NCBI GenBank assembly: GCA_025716855.1
Contig: JAIXMQ010000045.1
Coordinates: 124,001-188,000, forward strand
Direction of reading: 5' to 3'
From: Pilaira anomala
Taxonomy: Eukaryota; Mucoromycota; Mucoromycetes; Mucorales; Mucoraceae
Length of the DNA stretch: 64,000 bases
Shown here: positions 1 through 11,517 of the stretch, piece after piece
Position numbering within the stretch: the stretch's first letter is position 1
Layout of the letters: the number at the start of each line of letters is the position of its first letter
The notes under the pieces: generated by a model
Databases searched by the model: none
What the model was told of the DNA's origin: nothing
What the model saw: only the letters and a program-made list of their open reading frames with translations
Made by a program: the position numbers and the translations under genes

Positions 1-296
1 CTGTTTCGAATTGTGAAGCAGAACTAGAGGTTGGACTCTTGTTTTTTTCTTCATCATAAATACCTACACCTGGCTTTACATCAAATGTGAACTGCGCGTT
101 ACTCTAAAATCATAATAAAAATTTAATTTGTCATCATCATCAAAAAAAAAAAAAAAAAATTTTTTTTTATTATTATTATTACCCATAAGTCAAGTTCATC
201 TGCAACATCTTTTTCAGAATGAATAACTTCACTTGGTGTATCAAAAACAAGTGAGTCAAGGTTTGACAAGTAAGAGTCATAAGGTGGATATGTCAT
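1..296 (-). CDS. N-terminal fragment of an unidentified acidic protein, cut by the window start
   Basis: Two exons can be read on the minus strand. Exon 1 runs from 296 to 183: the ATG is followed by 38 codons ending in LDLW at a GTAATA donor. Exon 2 runs from 103 to the window edge and continues in frame as SNAQFTFDVKPGVGIYDEE. The visible 72 residues are acidic and Ser/Thr-rich with no catalytic motif. A block of this kind (LDLW..AQFTFDVKPG) reminds me of N-termini of fungal bZIP regulators, but the basic region would lie outside the window, so that is only a suggestion. The intron (182-104) contains poly-T and poly-A runs. Confidence 0.5.
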
Positions 297-504
297 ATTG
301 ATATATATATATATATATATGAAAAGAAACCTACAAAAAAAAAAAAGGATAAAGAAAAAGTAAAAAGAGGAAAAAAAAAGAGGGAATTCTACTTGATTAT
401 TTATAATAACGGATAAATATTTGGAACTGCAATCTTGTTTTTATTGGCTTAATTGAGTTTTAATGATGTGTATACAAAAATAAGGGATAATCTTCTTTTT
501 TTTT

Positions 505-1882
505 TTACAGCAGTGTGTTTTCGGAATGGGCAAGCAGATCTCCCCGCAAAGGCCAAACATCTTGTATAAGAAGTCGTTCCCAAATGGACTATAATTAGTT
601 ATTCATCCTATCAGAGCAAGAAAAAAAAATGATGTATCTCGAAATCTTCACACCTGTATTTTACCTGTAACATATGGTCCAGTAGAAGAGACCACAAGAT
701 CCGTCGTTTGTTCGACTCAACATTTAATTTGATATCAGAAAGAATAATGTGTTGTTTTCTTGGTGCTGAGGGTAAAATGTAATATTTGGTTTTATATTCG
801 CAGTTACACACAGACGAAATGAGTTCAATCTGAACAATAATTTACAGCAAATATAACATATAAACTACAACACTTTTTTTTTTCTTTCTTTACAGTATAT
901 ATAAAGGAGTGAGTGCATCAAATTACATGATTAATAATAATAAAAGGGACTTTCATATATTAAAAACTTTATTGTGAATTTACATTTGAGTGTGTGTGTA
1001 ATATGCGTTTTTATTTGACAGATACAGTTAAAAGTATGGTATGAAAATGCAGCTTTATAGCAAAAAAAAAAAATTAAAAAAAGTAGTGTGTTACAATAAA
1101 AGAAATGAATAAAACGAGTGTAAAACACAAGTAAGAAATAAAAAATGAAGGAATGGATTGAAAAGATGATTTCAAACAAGTTAAACTAATTGTCTAAAAA
1201 AAAAAAAAAAAGTATTTATATCAGTTTATACATATACAAACACATATAAAATTGGTTACTTACAGGTAAGATTAATTGTTCTGGAACCCGGACAAAAGTA
1301 TCATCTCCAAATTGTGATTGAATTTCGCATTTTTTAAAAGATTCTATCTTTGAACAGTTATAGATATGAATCAAAAAATAAGTCATAGAAACAAATGTCA
1401 TTAGACCGAACAAAAAGTATAATCTGGCACGAAGAAGACTGGATTCGATTGATAAACGATACTTGGATTTACACCGAGTACAATACAGAGGATGTCCATT
1501 TTTCTCTAACCAATGAAGAAAGCACCTTTCATGTGCTAAACTAATCACAATAGTTAAAAAAACAAAAAACAAAAAACAAAGTTCGATCTCTCTCTCTCTC
1601 TTTTCTTTTTTTTTTCATAAAAATGTTCAAAGTACAATATATAACTAACTATGATTTATTTCGTACAATACAAGTACAAGGTTTGACTAATACTTGATCG
1701 GTTGTTGATTCAAAACATATTCCACAAAACTAAATAAAATCATTTTTTTTTCTTTAGTATTTTTTTTTGTTTTATTTTTTTTTTAGTGCTTTTAACAAAA
1801 AACATACCAAATCGAGTGGTGATAATCGTTCGTTATCTTCTAATAAAAATGCATTTTGACGAGTTAAACATGGTGTAGTCAT
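505..1882 (-). CDS. RING-CH (MARCH-type) membrane E3 ubiquitin ligase
   Basis: Five exons give one open 226-residue protein: 1882-1808, 1729-1650, 1540-1264, 829-665 and 588-505. The phases agree at every junction; the second donor is GTTAGT. The RING-CH signature is visible: C-x2-C (CGIC, start of exon 2), PCTC, HERC, then CTRC after an 11-residue spacer containing the W of FLHWLEKNG. A hydrophobic stretch beginning LYFLFGLMTFVSMTYF follows, consistent with one or two membrane segments. Proteins of this family transfer ubiquitin to membrane or secretory-pathway substrates. The spacing between the second Cys pair and the His is nine residues rather than the usual seven, so exon 2's end deserves transcript support. 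The C-terminal part has no domain I recognise. Confidence 0.72.
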
Positions 1883-2070
1883 TATCTATTTTTTTTTGTT
1901 TTTTTTTTTTCCTTTTCTTTTCTTTTTTTTTTTTTTTGTTTTTTTTTTTCCTTTTCTTTTTCCTTCTTTTTTTTTTCCTTTTAATAAAAAAAAAATACTA
2001 TACAAAAAGTTGTATATATTAGAAACTTACTTGGTTTGGGGAAATAGCATAAAAATAATAAAGAGAAAAA

Positions 2071-2101
<31 letters not shown>

Positions 2102-2764
2102 GGGGGGAAAAAATGCTTTTAAATCCTCTATTTATAAAATGACCAGCTGACTTTTTTCTTATTAACAAATAAAAATTCGATATCATCACTTAAATACATT
2201 TGATTTATATGGTCTCTTTTTATCCAATACATTTTTTACTTGAACAATTGATATATTATATAAACAACCCCTATCTCTCTTATAAGGGGATTGAAGTGTG
2301 GGCGCACCACATGATACATCACAAACAGGTTTAACATTAATCACTTTCCCTTTTTATATATATCTTTCTTTTTACTACTTTCGCTTTAATCTCTTGCTTA
2401 GTAACATACAAGAGATTGTTTATATATATAAAATCAAATAAGTATAATGCATGTTTTTTTTTCACTAGTTAATTTGCAATTTAAATTAATTAGAAGAGAG
2501 TAAAAAAGCACAAGTATAAAAGTTTAGAAACAAGGTATTATATATACTCTTCTGAACCATCGTATAATACTGTGTGCACCCTCCCTAAAAGCGGTAATCA
2601 CCTTTCGGATATGTATCTTTAGTACAATGTTACAAAATTCAACAACAAAACTATGAAGAGTTTCAGCTTATTTTGTTTTTATTGGAACCTATGTTTTATT
2701 TGTAGCAAGATATAGAGTATAATCCAAGGACAAAACGGTATAGCATGATGATCAATCGACTTCT
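1883..2764. other. Intergenic, low complexity, with one inverted repeat
   Basis: This stretch holds long T, A and mixed T/C runs (1889-2110) and a plain AT-rich remainder. I see no credible gene; the open frame at 1896-2150 is homopolymer translation. A 9-bp perfect inverted repeat lies at 2388-2417 and belongs to a small family listed separately. Confidence 0.6.
2388..2417. repeat. Inverted repeat AATCTCTTG/CAAGAGATT, copy 1
   Basis: AATCTCTTG at 2388-2396 pairs with CAAGAGATT at 2409-2417, leaving a 12-nt loop. The same arms recur at 50095-50135 and in slightly altered form at 59633-59673, where the loop is longer. Confidence 0.6.
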
Positions 2765-4069
2765 TTATCTAATCAAAGGTGTATTTTCATTTATCGAATG
2801 ATCATGACCTTCTTCTTCATTTTCTTGAAATAATTCAGAATAAACTCCAACAAATAAAAATTTGATGTCTCTAAACACATTTGCTTTATATTTATGTACT
2901 CTTTCCGGTCTCAATCGATGTCTTTTATCAATCAAATGATGAATACAATACTAAAACGAAAAAAAAAAAAAAATTAGAATTCATCAAACCATCAAATAAC
3001 ATTTTTTTTTTTACATAAACTACGGATAAAACCCCTAAACTCGTTGTAGCAGATACCATAAAGGTAATAATCTGTTGATACCTTACAGCATTCATAATCG
3101 AACCTCCACCCAAGATCTGTCCACTCATAGCACCTGGTATAGTAATCAGTCCAATGACCGACATTTGATTGATAGTGGGTAACATGGCAACTCGAATGGC
3201 TTCAATGGCTACAGTTCTACCTGCCTCCCATCGACTCGCACCAAAACTAAGATACGTTTCAATCTGTTCACTTTGTTCCCCCACTTTACTGAGGCAACTT
3301 CTTATCCCGACTGCCATCCCACCTGCTGTAATCCCAAGTAATAATCCAACGGTCGGTATAAACAATTCGGGTTTCCAAAAATGATGTTCGTTCATAGCAA
3401 ATCGAGTTCCAATAATACCAATAAGTAATGTAGAAAATCCTGTTGATACAAATACACTAGGAAACTATGTATAACCCAATTATTATTATTATTTTTTTTT
3501 TGTAAATTCCAATAATCTATCTTTTTTTATTCTACTTACTATTCCTCCATAAGACCATTCGGATTTATTGTAAACAGTTTCACATGAACTTAAAAAGATT
3601 AATGCAACTTTTTTTTTTTTTTTAAAAAAAAAAAAAGGAAATTTAATATAAAAAGGTATTTGATAATGTATTTAACTTACATGTCATTAACATCACCAAG
3701 ATTGGATTTTTTGCTTTAAATACACTATCCAGAACTTGACCCTAAAATTACCATGGTATTGTGTTACAACACATGTTTCATCAAGTTTTTGTCTCTTGGT
3801 TACCATAATTGTAAGTTGAACAATACATCTGATAGAGCTTGTCAAAAGTGATTTTTCTAACTTTAATCCTAATCCTTTCGAAATAATGCCTTTTTTTTTT
3901 TTTTTTTTCTATTAATAACAAAAACTCGACTTTTTATATATATATATATATATATTTTACCATTTACAAGAAGAAATGTTGCTGCAATAGCTACATTTAT
4001 CCAAGACAAATCGGGTACTTTATTTTCTTGTGTTAAAAAATCATTTGTAAACTCTATTAATCTATCCAT
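2765..4069 (-). CDS. FetB/UPF0014-family integral membrane permease
   Basis: Six exons translate into a protein of about 309 residues with several hydrophobic segments. It starts MDRLIEFTNDF (4069) and ends NENTPLIR (stop 2765-2767). The diagnostic family block is present: LTSSIRCIVQLT near the N-terminus, TAGGMAVGIRSC, then EQIETYLSFGASRWEA, VAMLPTINQMSVIGLITIPGAMSG and YQQIITFM. In bacteria (FetB) and plants (ALS3/STAR2) this family is the membrane half of an ABC-type metal exporter or tolerance system; no ATPase partner lies nearby here. The junction at about 3608 uses an AG preceded by a long A run, not a pyrimidine tract, but it restores the conserved FALIFLSSCE sequence. Substrate cannot be read from the sequence. 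Confidence 0.8.
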
Positions 4070-4342
4070 ATCACATATAAATAAAATAAAAAAGAAAGAA
4101 AAAGAGAAAGAGAAAGAGAGAGAAAACTTTTTTCTGTTTGAATCTATATTTTTATTTTAAAAATCCGAATGACGTTATCTATTCGTTGCAAAGTTACATT
4201 TATCTATTAAAGACTATTGACATAATTTCCAAACAAGTTTAACAAGGTTTCATAACCGGTCATAATAAAAGTGTTTTTTCCTTATGAAGCGCCGAATTCA
4301 GGCTCTAAAAAAAAAAAAAAAGATCATATTATAATTTGAAAC

Positions 4343-4387
<45 letters not shown>

Positions 4388-4718
4388 GGAATGTGTTTGA
4401 TCATTGATCCCACTTTTAGGTTCATTCAAACATGTAACAATTCGTTCAATATTCATCATACGATTGTGAAGTGATACTTTTGAGATCATTGTCCTTCAGG
4501 GGGAGCTCAATGAAACAAATAATATATAGCTCACACACACACATACACTTGCTTGTACAACCAAAATAGAAACACGACATAGATTGTATTATTATTTGTT
4601 TTTTATATGAAATACTCTTTCTCGAACCTAATACTTAAATCTGATAAAAGATACGCAAACATCTCTCTCTATTTTTTTTTTGATGTCATGCAAAAACATT
4701 TTAGCCGCTATTAGAAAA
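4070..4718. other. Intergenic with GA and CT microsatellites
   Basis: A GA-rich tract lies just upstream of the permease start (4090-4125). A (CT)n array of about 36 bp is at 4345-4381. A 63-codon minus-strand frame at 4298-4489 depends on the CT array and is not convincing. Confidence 0.5.
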
Positions 4719-5723
4719 TTATTTCACCAAGTAAACATCAGACATATTCTCTAATTCGATATTTCTTCTAGACATATTCTTTCCAAAGAACGTATGAATC
4801 AATCTCCACTCTCTTTCTGATGCAGGCATTGTATGATTCTTATTGGTAATAAATGTATGTGATAATTCGGCTGTCGATGCACATTGTCTTTCAATCGCCT
4901 TAAACTTGCAAAAAAAAAAATATATATATATATACATAAAAAAAACTTGATTGAAATTATTTAACACACAAACAAACTTACTCGTTTTTCCGCTTCTGAT
5001 TTACTAATCGTATCATCCTTTTCTCCTTGAGTCACAAGAATGTATCCAGCATACCCATCTCCAATCTTACGATCCACTCTTTGTTCTTCAAGCAAATACC
5101 CGCTAATACTCACAACACCTCCTAAATTTCGTACTTTCCCAAATAATACTGTATCCAATGCAACCGTACCGCCTTGTGAGAACCCAAAGAAATAAATATT
5201 GGATGGATTAAATCCACACTCTGATATTAAATGGTGTACTAATTCATCCATCATACTACGCGTACGCATTAATCCTTTCAGTCTTTCGGGATTAGCAGGT
5301 GTTAATACTACAAGATATAACTTTGAGCGCAAGAACAAATTTATATCATTATCTACTTACAATCACCTGTCAACATGTCAAAACTAGGAAACCATTGGAA
5401 ACAACCGTCCATATAAGGAACGGGCTCAGGTGCTTGTACTGATAACGTTGCTGTTTGTGGTAACTTGAGTTTCTTACCTAGATTCGTAAACGGTCCTTTC
5501 GAATCACCTACACACACAAAAAAAAAAAAAAAAAAGGGTTAAAAAAAAACAAAAAAAAAAGGGGGGGGGGGTTCTACTCAATACCTAAACCATGAAGTAA
5601 TACAAGTAAGTTATGATCCACACCATCTTGACTTGCGTTATAGTCAAAGGTTAATTTCACTTTTTTAGGGTTAGGCGCGGTCGCTTTGGTTGCAGGTGCT
5701 TGATGAACGTCTAAAGATTGCAT
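4719..5723 (-). CDS. Phospholipase/carboxylesterase-type alpha/beta hydrolase (acyl-protein thioesterase-like)
   Basis: Four exons give about 267 residues starting MQSLDVHQAPATK (5723) and ending SDVYLVK (stop 4719-4721). The nucleophile elbow GFSQGG is in exon 3, preceded by LLVLLHGLG (oxyanion region, exon 1). A likely catalytic Asp lies in the TQGEKDDTISKSEAEK block and a His in NKNHTMPASE. The order matches the Abhydrolase_2 family, whose members remove acyl groups from proteins, lysophospholipids or small esters. No signal peptide is evident, so a cytosolic enzyme is likely. A (CT)14-type tract (5743-5766 on the plus strand reads AG) sits directly upstream of the start. Actual substrate is unknown. 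Confidence 0.8.
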
Positions 5724-6151
5724 CGTTTTTTTTTAAAAAGAAAGAGAGAGAGAGAGAGAGAGAGAGGAAAATTTTGCTTTTTCAACAAAAAAAAGAAGTA
5801 GAATTCGTTTGGTCTCCTCCACCCATTTGTTTGTAATTCAGCAGTCTTTTTTTGGCCCTAATTCCTTCCTTATATGACAAGCATGGTTACAATGGGAGGG
5901 TTCATAAATTTGGGTAATTTACATTTTGTTTGGACTAAACTACTAAAATAGTGCTTCAGAACAGAAACAGAAGCGCTCTATGATACAGCAAGAGAGACGC
6001 TCTATACAAAGAGCACTCACTTTTATATGATGTATGTATTTACTTAAAATAAGTGTTTTTTCTGGATATAGCAGAAGGGTCGTCCTGTAAGAACGCATAG
6101 GATATGATATCAAGTATATAGAAGAAATGAGCAATATGCTGCAGAAAGAAT

Positions 6152-6188
<37 letters not shown>

Positions 6189-7242
6189 GACTTGCTGGAC
6201 TCAACAAAGAATGATATGTTTACAATTTGGTGAAACTGAAAATAGGCTAAATGTCAGAGGCAATAAGGATTATTCACACCCATAGTAGGCTCTTATTATT
6301 TTCCCTCAATGCCGTAGACTGCAATGGTAAAAGGTCGATAATCTTAATATTGGCCCTTTTTTTTTTTTTTTTTTTGCAACACAACTCTTGGATCCACTTT
6401 TAAAGTTCTTCGTGTTGTTGTACCAACTGCAGCACTTTATGATGGAACAGAGATACTAAAATGATTCCAAAAAATATGTGGGGAGAAGAGATAATTTGTC
6501 TTTCAAACTGGTCTGGCACACTGGAAGAAGAAGGCCCAACATATTTACGAGAGAACAATACCTTTTTTTTTCTAAAAAAAAAAAAAAAACAATTCATACC
6601 GCCACTTTGAATGTGGCGTGCAGCAATGCGCTTCCTGGTTCTACACTGTATACATAAGTTATGAGAAAAAACAGTTGACTTAAAGAAATTACTAAATTTG
6701 TGTCAACTTTTCTTTAGGCGTGTAACCTTTTGTTGTAGATGACTCATCAAATTCTAAACTTTTTGTATACATTTAAGATTGCTTTTCTGTTCTTTTTTTC
6801 TACGAAAATAAAGAGGACAATTATAACGTCATATCATGAACCCTTGCATGATTATGGTAATTTTTTTTTTTTTTTTTTAAAAAAAAAAGCTTTCATTTAA
6901 CATTACACATTCTTTTTTGTCAGTTTGAAATTTCGATTCCTCACGTGATTGGTGCAAACTCCAACTTTGTAAAGAAGAGCCCTGTTTCTTTTTCTTTCAA
7001 ACAAGACCTTTTTTTTTTTTAGATCTATAACTTACCTTCTCTTTTCTTTTTTCCAAAAAAAAAAAATAAAAAAAAAGAACTTTTCTCTTTTTATATATAT
7101 ACTCTCTCGTCGACTTACGTTGTTGACATGATATTAATATAAGACAACTTTTTTTTCTTTTTTTTTTTTTTTAAAATATCAAAAGCGAAAAATAGATTCT
7201 AAACCCAAAAAACATAGAAGAAAGAAAGAAAAAAAAAAAAAA
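5724..7242. other. Intergenic; decayed repeat copy and promoter of the zinc-cluster gene
   Basis: About 1.5 kb without a credible gene. It contains a (CT)n array (6152-6186), several T(n)A(n) palindromes and a diverged repeat copy (6396-6660). The 300 bp before 7243 are pyrimidine-rich and presumably hold the promoter of the downstream regulator. Confidence 0.5.
6396..6660. repeat. Diverged dispersed repeat, copy A
   Basis: This stretch aligns in blocks with 18706-18945 in the same orientation: TTTAAAGTTCTT, GTTGTACCA, a GATGGAA.AGAGATAC block, CTGGTCT, and a TTTGAATG...TGCGCTT..TGG block keep the same order and similar spacing. It probably derives from an old transposon; no open frame survives. 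Confidence 0.5.
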
Positions 7243-8280
7243 ATGCCTGAACAGAATACAACTACTGATCAACAAGATCAAAACGAAGAAAACTCAAATA
7301 ATCAAAACCAAGACCCAAAAAAGAAACGAACTGGTCCTAAAAGACGAAAAGTAACTCATGGTAAAATCATAAACTTCTTTTTGAAAAAAAAAAAAAAAAG
7401 TTCATATATCTAATGGTTACATTTTTTTATTTATATAAATAGCTTGTGTATATTGTAGACGCTCACATATGACCTGTGACGAAGGTAAGGTCATAGTATC
7501 TCTCTCTCTCGAAATAAGAACAGGGGTATTTAACTTTTTTTTTTATTTAGGTCGTCCTTGTCAACGTTGTATCAAACGTAGTATAGGTCATTTATGTCAT
7601 GATGAAGTCAAGACACCTGGTACTACACCCCAACCTTCAGTTCAACAGCAACAACAGCAACAACAACAACAGCAACAACAGCAACAACAACAGCAACAAC
7701 AACAACAACAACAACAGCAACAACAGCAACAGCAACAGCAACAACAACAACAAGTAAATAACAATCGTCAAGATGGCATGACTCAACAAGGAATCAACGG
7801 CGGAAATTATCCACCTTTATCTACAGTAAATCATACAAATGGTAAGATATTTTTAAAAATTGTGTGAGAATTTTTTTAATGAATATACCTATTATAGCAT
7901 CCATTGGATCAAACAGTAATATGGGTGGACTTCCTCTTCAATTTTATGGACAAATGGGTGCAGGACAACTTACGTTTGCAAGTGAACAAATGGGAAACGA
8001 AATTTCTGTCATCAGTGATTTTCTTGATTCTCTTGGTTCTGCCAACGATCCTCAAGGAATGTACACTCAAACCAACTCAAATAATAACACGACTGCACCC
8101 AATACAACAGTCAATACAACCGAGAGATTCTTCCTGACCGCTGCTGATCCATCTGACGGTAAATTAGAGGATAGGTTAACTGAAGTCATTAATGCTAAAT
8201 ACGAAGCTGGGTTTTTAAAACCTTACAATTATGTCAATGGCTATGCTAGACTTCAAAAATATATGGACAATAAGTAAGTA

Positions 8281-8317
<37 letters not shown>

Positions 8318-8906
8318 AATGTTTTCTTTTAAGTATGTCAGCTTCCAGTAGACAACGTATTTTGAATGTAATGGGAACATTTCGACCTGCATTCAGATCT
8401 GTGGCACAATCATTGACTGATATTGATTTGATCCTAGTCGAAGAAGCATTTGAACGGTTACTTTTAGATTATGATCGTGTCTTCAGTTCAATGGGTATAC
8501 CTGCTTGTTTATGGCGTCGTACGGGTGAAATCTATAAAGGCAACAAAGAGTTTGCTGCCCTGGTCAATGTCCCGATCGAAAATTTGAGAGAAGGTCGTTT
8601 ATGTATCTATGAATTAATGGCTGAGGAATCGGCCGTCAATTACTGGGAGAAATATGGAAATATCGCTTTCGATCCTGGACAAAAGGCTGTCTTGACTTCC
8701 TGTTTACTTCGAAGTCCTAACCCCGAAAACACAAGTGTCATCTCTTGCTGCTTTTCATTTACAATCCGGAGAGATAAATATAATATTCCTGTAAGTTTTA
8801 CAAATTCAATCTATATATATATATATCTTGAGATTTATATACGTACTTAATTTATTTATTATAGACTGTAATTGTTGGAAACTTTTTACCAATTCAATTA
8901 CAATAA
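7243..8906 (+). CDS. ERT1: Zn2Cys6 transcription factor of the Ert1/AcuK family with PAS-like region
   Basis: Six exons (7243-7360, 7443-7484, 7551-7841, 7898-8273, 8334-8790, 8865-8906) give a 441-residue protein. A basic KKKRTGPKRRK segment precedes the zinc cluster C-x2-C-x6-C-x5-C-x2-C-x8-C (ACVYCRRSHMTC, then PCQRC, ending GHLC). Exon 3 carries 37 consecutive Gln codons (7643-7753). The C-terminal half holds the family block FLTAADPSDGKLEDRL, AKYEAGFLKPYNYVNGYARL and a PAS-like MGIPACLWRRTGEIYKGN; it ends GNFLPIQLQ. In ascomycetes Ert1/AcuK/Rds2 proteins bind DNA and activate gluconeogenic genes on non-fermentable carbon; the same role is inferred here. Orthology within the Ert1/AcuK/AcuM group is not resolved. 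Confidence 0.88.
7643..7753 (+). repeat. CAR repeat encoding 37 glutamines
   Basis: Uninterrupted CAA/CAG codons within exon 3 of the zinc-cluster regulator. CAA and CAG are mixed, so this is not a pure trinucleotide array. Confidence 0.9.
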
Positions 8907-9188
8907 TTACCGTTTTCATTCCTTTTTCTCTCTCTTTTTTTTTTTTTACAGAAAAAAAAAAAAAAAAAAAAAAACTATATATATATATTTATATACTATT
9001 TCCTTTTCATCCTTTCTCCTCTTTTATTAATGTATTACTGTATCACTCGAAGGTTTTCGAGTTGTTTAATCAAATTAGCTTTCTCTCTTTTTTTCTTTTT
9101 CTTTAATTGATACTTTATTTTAAACAATATGTCACTTTACAGTTTTAACTTTCTTTTTGTCTTTTTTTAAAAAAAAAAAAAATCCCCC

Positions 9189-9431
9189 CTAAATTTGTAC
9201 TGTAATGATGTCCCGGATTAAGCCTTCCGGTTCAGCATAATACACCACTTTCCAACAGAATGGACAAGCTGACCATTTGACCACAACATATATTTCATTA
9301 GTAGCTTTCTCACCTCAATAATCATTTTAATGTATACACACTGTGAGCATGAAACAAAAAGAAAATATATCAAGAATGTATATATACTTCTTACGGTGTC
9401 GATAGAGAAAGGAGAGGGGAGGTGCAACCAT
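9189..9431 (-). CDS. Possible small CPFC-motif protein (53 residues, two exons)
   Basis: Exon 1 (9431-9395) reads MVAPPLSFLYRH up to a GTAAGA donor. Exon 2 (9313-9189) continues in frame as REKATNEIYVVVK, then WSACPFCWKVVYYAEPEG, and ends RDIITVQI before TAG. The composition and codon use of exon 2 look like real protein, and a single CPFC could be half of a metal site. I do not recognise a family. The acceptor is the AG of GATTATTGAG, which lacks a pyrimidine tract; an alternative is that exon 2 belongs to a relic. A CT-free AT-rich region follows the stop. Confidence 0.35.
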
Positions 9432-9613
9432 TAAATATTATTCCTAACTTTTTACTATTTCTTTCTCATTTATAAAATCACGAGAAACTCTGTATGATAT
9501 AAAAAAAAAACCATATCACAATCGGAACTAACATACCATTCTTGAATATATTCGAACTACTTATTCATTGAATTCATATTCTCTCCCTTTCTCTTCTCTT
9601 TCTTTTTGCAAGT

Positions 9614-10003
9614 ATGCGATCTCTATTCATCCTTTTATCTGTAACAGTAATCTCTGTATTCGTTGCGCCCTATTCGAGCGCTGCTGTCAACGGTGAGCCA
9701 TCAAGCGTCTCAAAGAAGAACAAGGCACTTCCCAGCAATTATTATCAAACGAAAGAAAATATTGATACCTCGCAAGAAGACTTTATTTCATCCGTCGTTC
9801 AACATCTGCCTATTCATAAACCCCAATATTCAGAAGATTTACAAGAAAAAGATGATGATGATGATGATGATGATTTATCAGCTCCTCCTCCTCCTCCTCC
9901 TCCTCCTTATAAGAACTTGGAACCGAAAAGATATACTGTTATTGTACCTGCATTACCAGAAGAACAAACAGAGCTAAACGAAAAGAAATATATAGCAGTA
10001 GAA

Positions 10004-10070
<67 letters not shown>

Positions 10071-10313
10071 TATCATGACACATTTGTGATACATATATAT
10101 ATATATATATATATATACATACATAACTTTTTAATATTTATTCGTATAGCTACAAAAGACAGACGTTATAAAAAACTCATGGAATTAATTAACCAAGTTA
10201 AACAACAAGTGAATATACCCGATGGTGTTCGACAAAAACAAGTAGTTGGTACAGATTTAAATGGCCGTTTACGTTATATCGAAATTCCCTATTACAATCG
10301 AGGAAGCATATAA
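9614..10313 (+). CDS. Secreted low-complexity protein of unknown function
   Basis: Two exons (9614-10004, 10150-10313) give 184 residues. The N-terminus MRSLFILLSVTVISVFVAPYS is a clear signal peptide. The middle has an Asp run (8 D) next to a Pro run (8 P). Exon 2 has a charged helix-like segment, KDRRYKKLMELINQVKQQV, and ends YYNRGSI. No domain is recognised; a cell-wall or extracellular role is only a guess. The single intron contains a 61-nt A homopolymer (10007-10067) followed by (AT)n. A pyrimidine-rich tract precedes the ATG. Confidence 0.75.
10007..10067 (+). repeat. A61 homopolymer inside an intron
   Basis: Sixty-one consecutive A follow the GT donor of the secreted-protein intron. 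It is the longest homopolymer in the window; a T57 run is at 22310-22366. Confidence 0.95.
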
Positions 10314-10348
10314 AATTTATTTAAATAAAAAAACAAAAATTTTTTTTT

Positions 10349-11410
10349 TCAAGTAACTGAAATCCCTTGTTCTAAAGCCCAAGCATCTGCTAATTTAGTT
10401 ATAACGGCAGCCGTTTCCTCATTTATATTACAAAACAAGACACCTGCAATCATATCAGCCTGTCTTTGTTCCCAAATACTTGTTTCGTTTGTAGGAATGT
10501 TAAACATCATATGTGGATCACTTATTTCCGCCGCGAATCGTTCATACATGATCAATAAATCCGGCTTCACTTTTCCTATTCCCAAACGGACAAAATGAAA
10601 TTCGATTTCTTTTGCAAACGGTAATAAACCTTTTCGACTCGTGCCTTGTTCGATAGGTAACATGCGCATACATTCGGTAATAAATAATGTTTGACACCAA
10701 AGTGGAATGTTTCCATACACAACTATATCTTTCATGTTTTTATACACTTGAGTGTATCGAATTCCTAATGTATAAGTGTAAGGCACATGTGTACCTAAGG
10801 CACCCTTTTCTGTTGTACTTTGTTGCATCATATCATTGAATAAATCATTAAATGAAAACGTATCAATTGGCGCCATCCCATCCCCTTGCTGTACAAAAAA
10901 ATCGATGGCACTCGAGATCGTTGCCAAGGCCGGTGAAATGACAGGGGTATCATGATGTCCAAACTTCTGTATCAAGAACACACCAGGTGATAATCGAACA
11001 AACGAATGGCTGCTTTTGTACGGTATGAAAGCGTGTTGGATACGTAAAAGTATGTGTTCCGATCGACTGACCCTGTACTCAAATATATCCCGACTACTTA
11101 ATAAATCTTCGTTAAATCCACATCCAAACTTCTTGTAGAACTCAGGTGCTAATAACCCCGTTTTATCATTTATCATCGTTACTTTTTTATTATTTGCCTT
11201 TCGTAGCTTTCGTTCATACGCAACAAGGTGTAAAGCGGGTGACGGAACAGTGCAGGCTGTGTTCGTGTAGAGCGTTTGGCGAATGTTGGATAACGCAAAG
11301 TACCAATGATCCGCTGACCGGCATGGACTAGCTCCTAATTCATGAGCTACTTCACTTGAACAATCGCATGTAGGAAGTCCTGAAGGTTTTTTAAGCGTTG
11401 TAGGATTCAT
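10349..11410 (-). CDS. Conserved-looking 353-residue protein of unknown function
   Basis: A single long exon from ATG at 11410 to the stop at 10349. The protein starts MNPTTLKKPSGLPTCDC and ends WALEQGISVT. It has no signal peptide or long hydrophobic segment, and evenly mixed composition without repeats, so it is likely a folded soluble protein. I see no catalytic signature I can name. It is intronless, unlike most neighbours. A GA-rich tract (11460-11485; CT on its own strand) lies 50-75 bp upstream of the start. Confidence 0.7.
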   Translation of the reverse strand: MNPTTLKKPSGLPTCDCSSEVAHELGASPCRSADHWYFALSNIRQTLYTNTACTVPSPALHLVAYERKLRKANNKKVTMINDKTGLLAPEFYKKFGCGFNEDLLSSRDIFEYRVSRSEHILLRIQHAFIPYKSSHSFVRLSPGVFLIQKFGHHDTPVISPALATISSAIDFFVQQGDGMAPIDTFSFNDLFNDMMQQSTTEKGALGTHVPYTYTLGIRYTQVYKNMKDIVVYGNIPLWCQTLFITECMRMLPIEQGTSRKGLLPFAKEIEFHFVRLGIGKVKPDLLIMYERFAAEISDPHMMFNIPTNETSIWEQRQADMIAGVLFCNINEETAAVITKLADAWALEQGISVT

Positions 11411-11517
11411 GACAAATATGTATAGAAAAAAAAAAGAAAAATCGCTGAAGATAAAAAAAAAAAAAAAGAGAGAGAGAGAGAGAGAATGTAGTCTACTTAA
11501 AAAAAAAACATATACAA

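Noticed and set aside
1896..2150. 84-codon frame of Phe and Lys
   Set aside because: It is translation of poly-T and poly-A runs.
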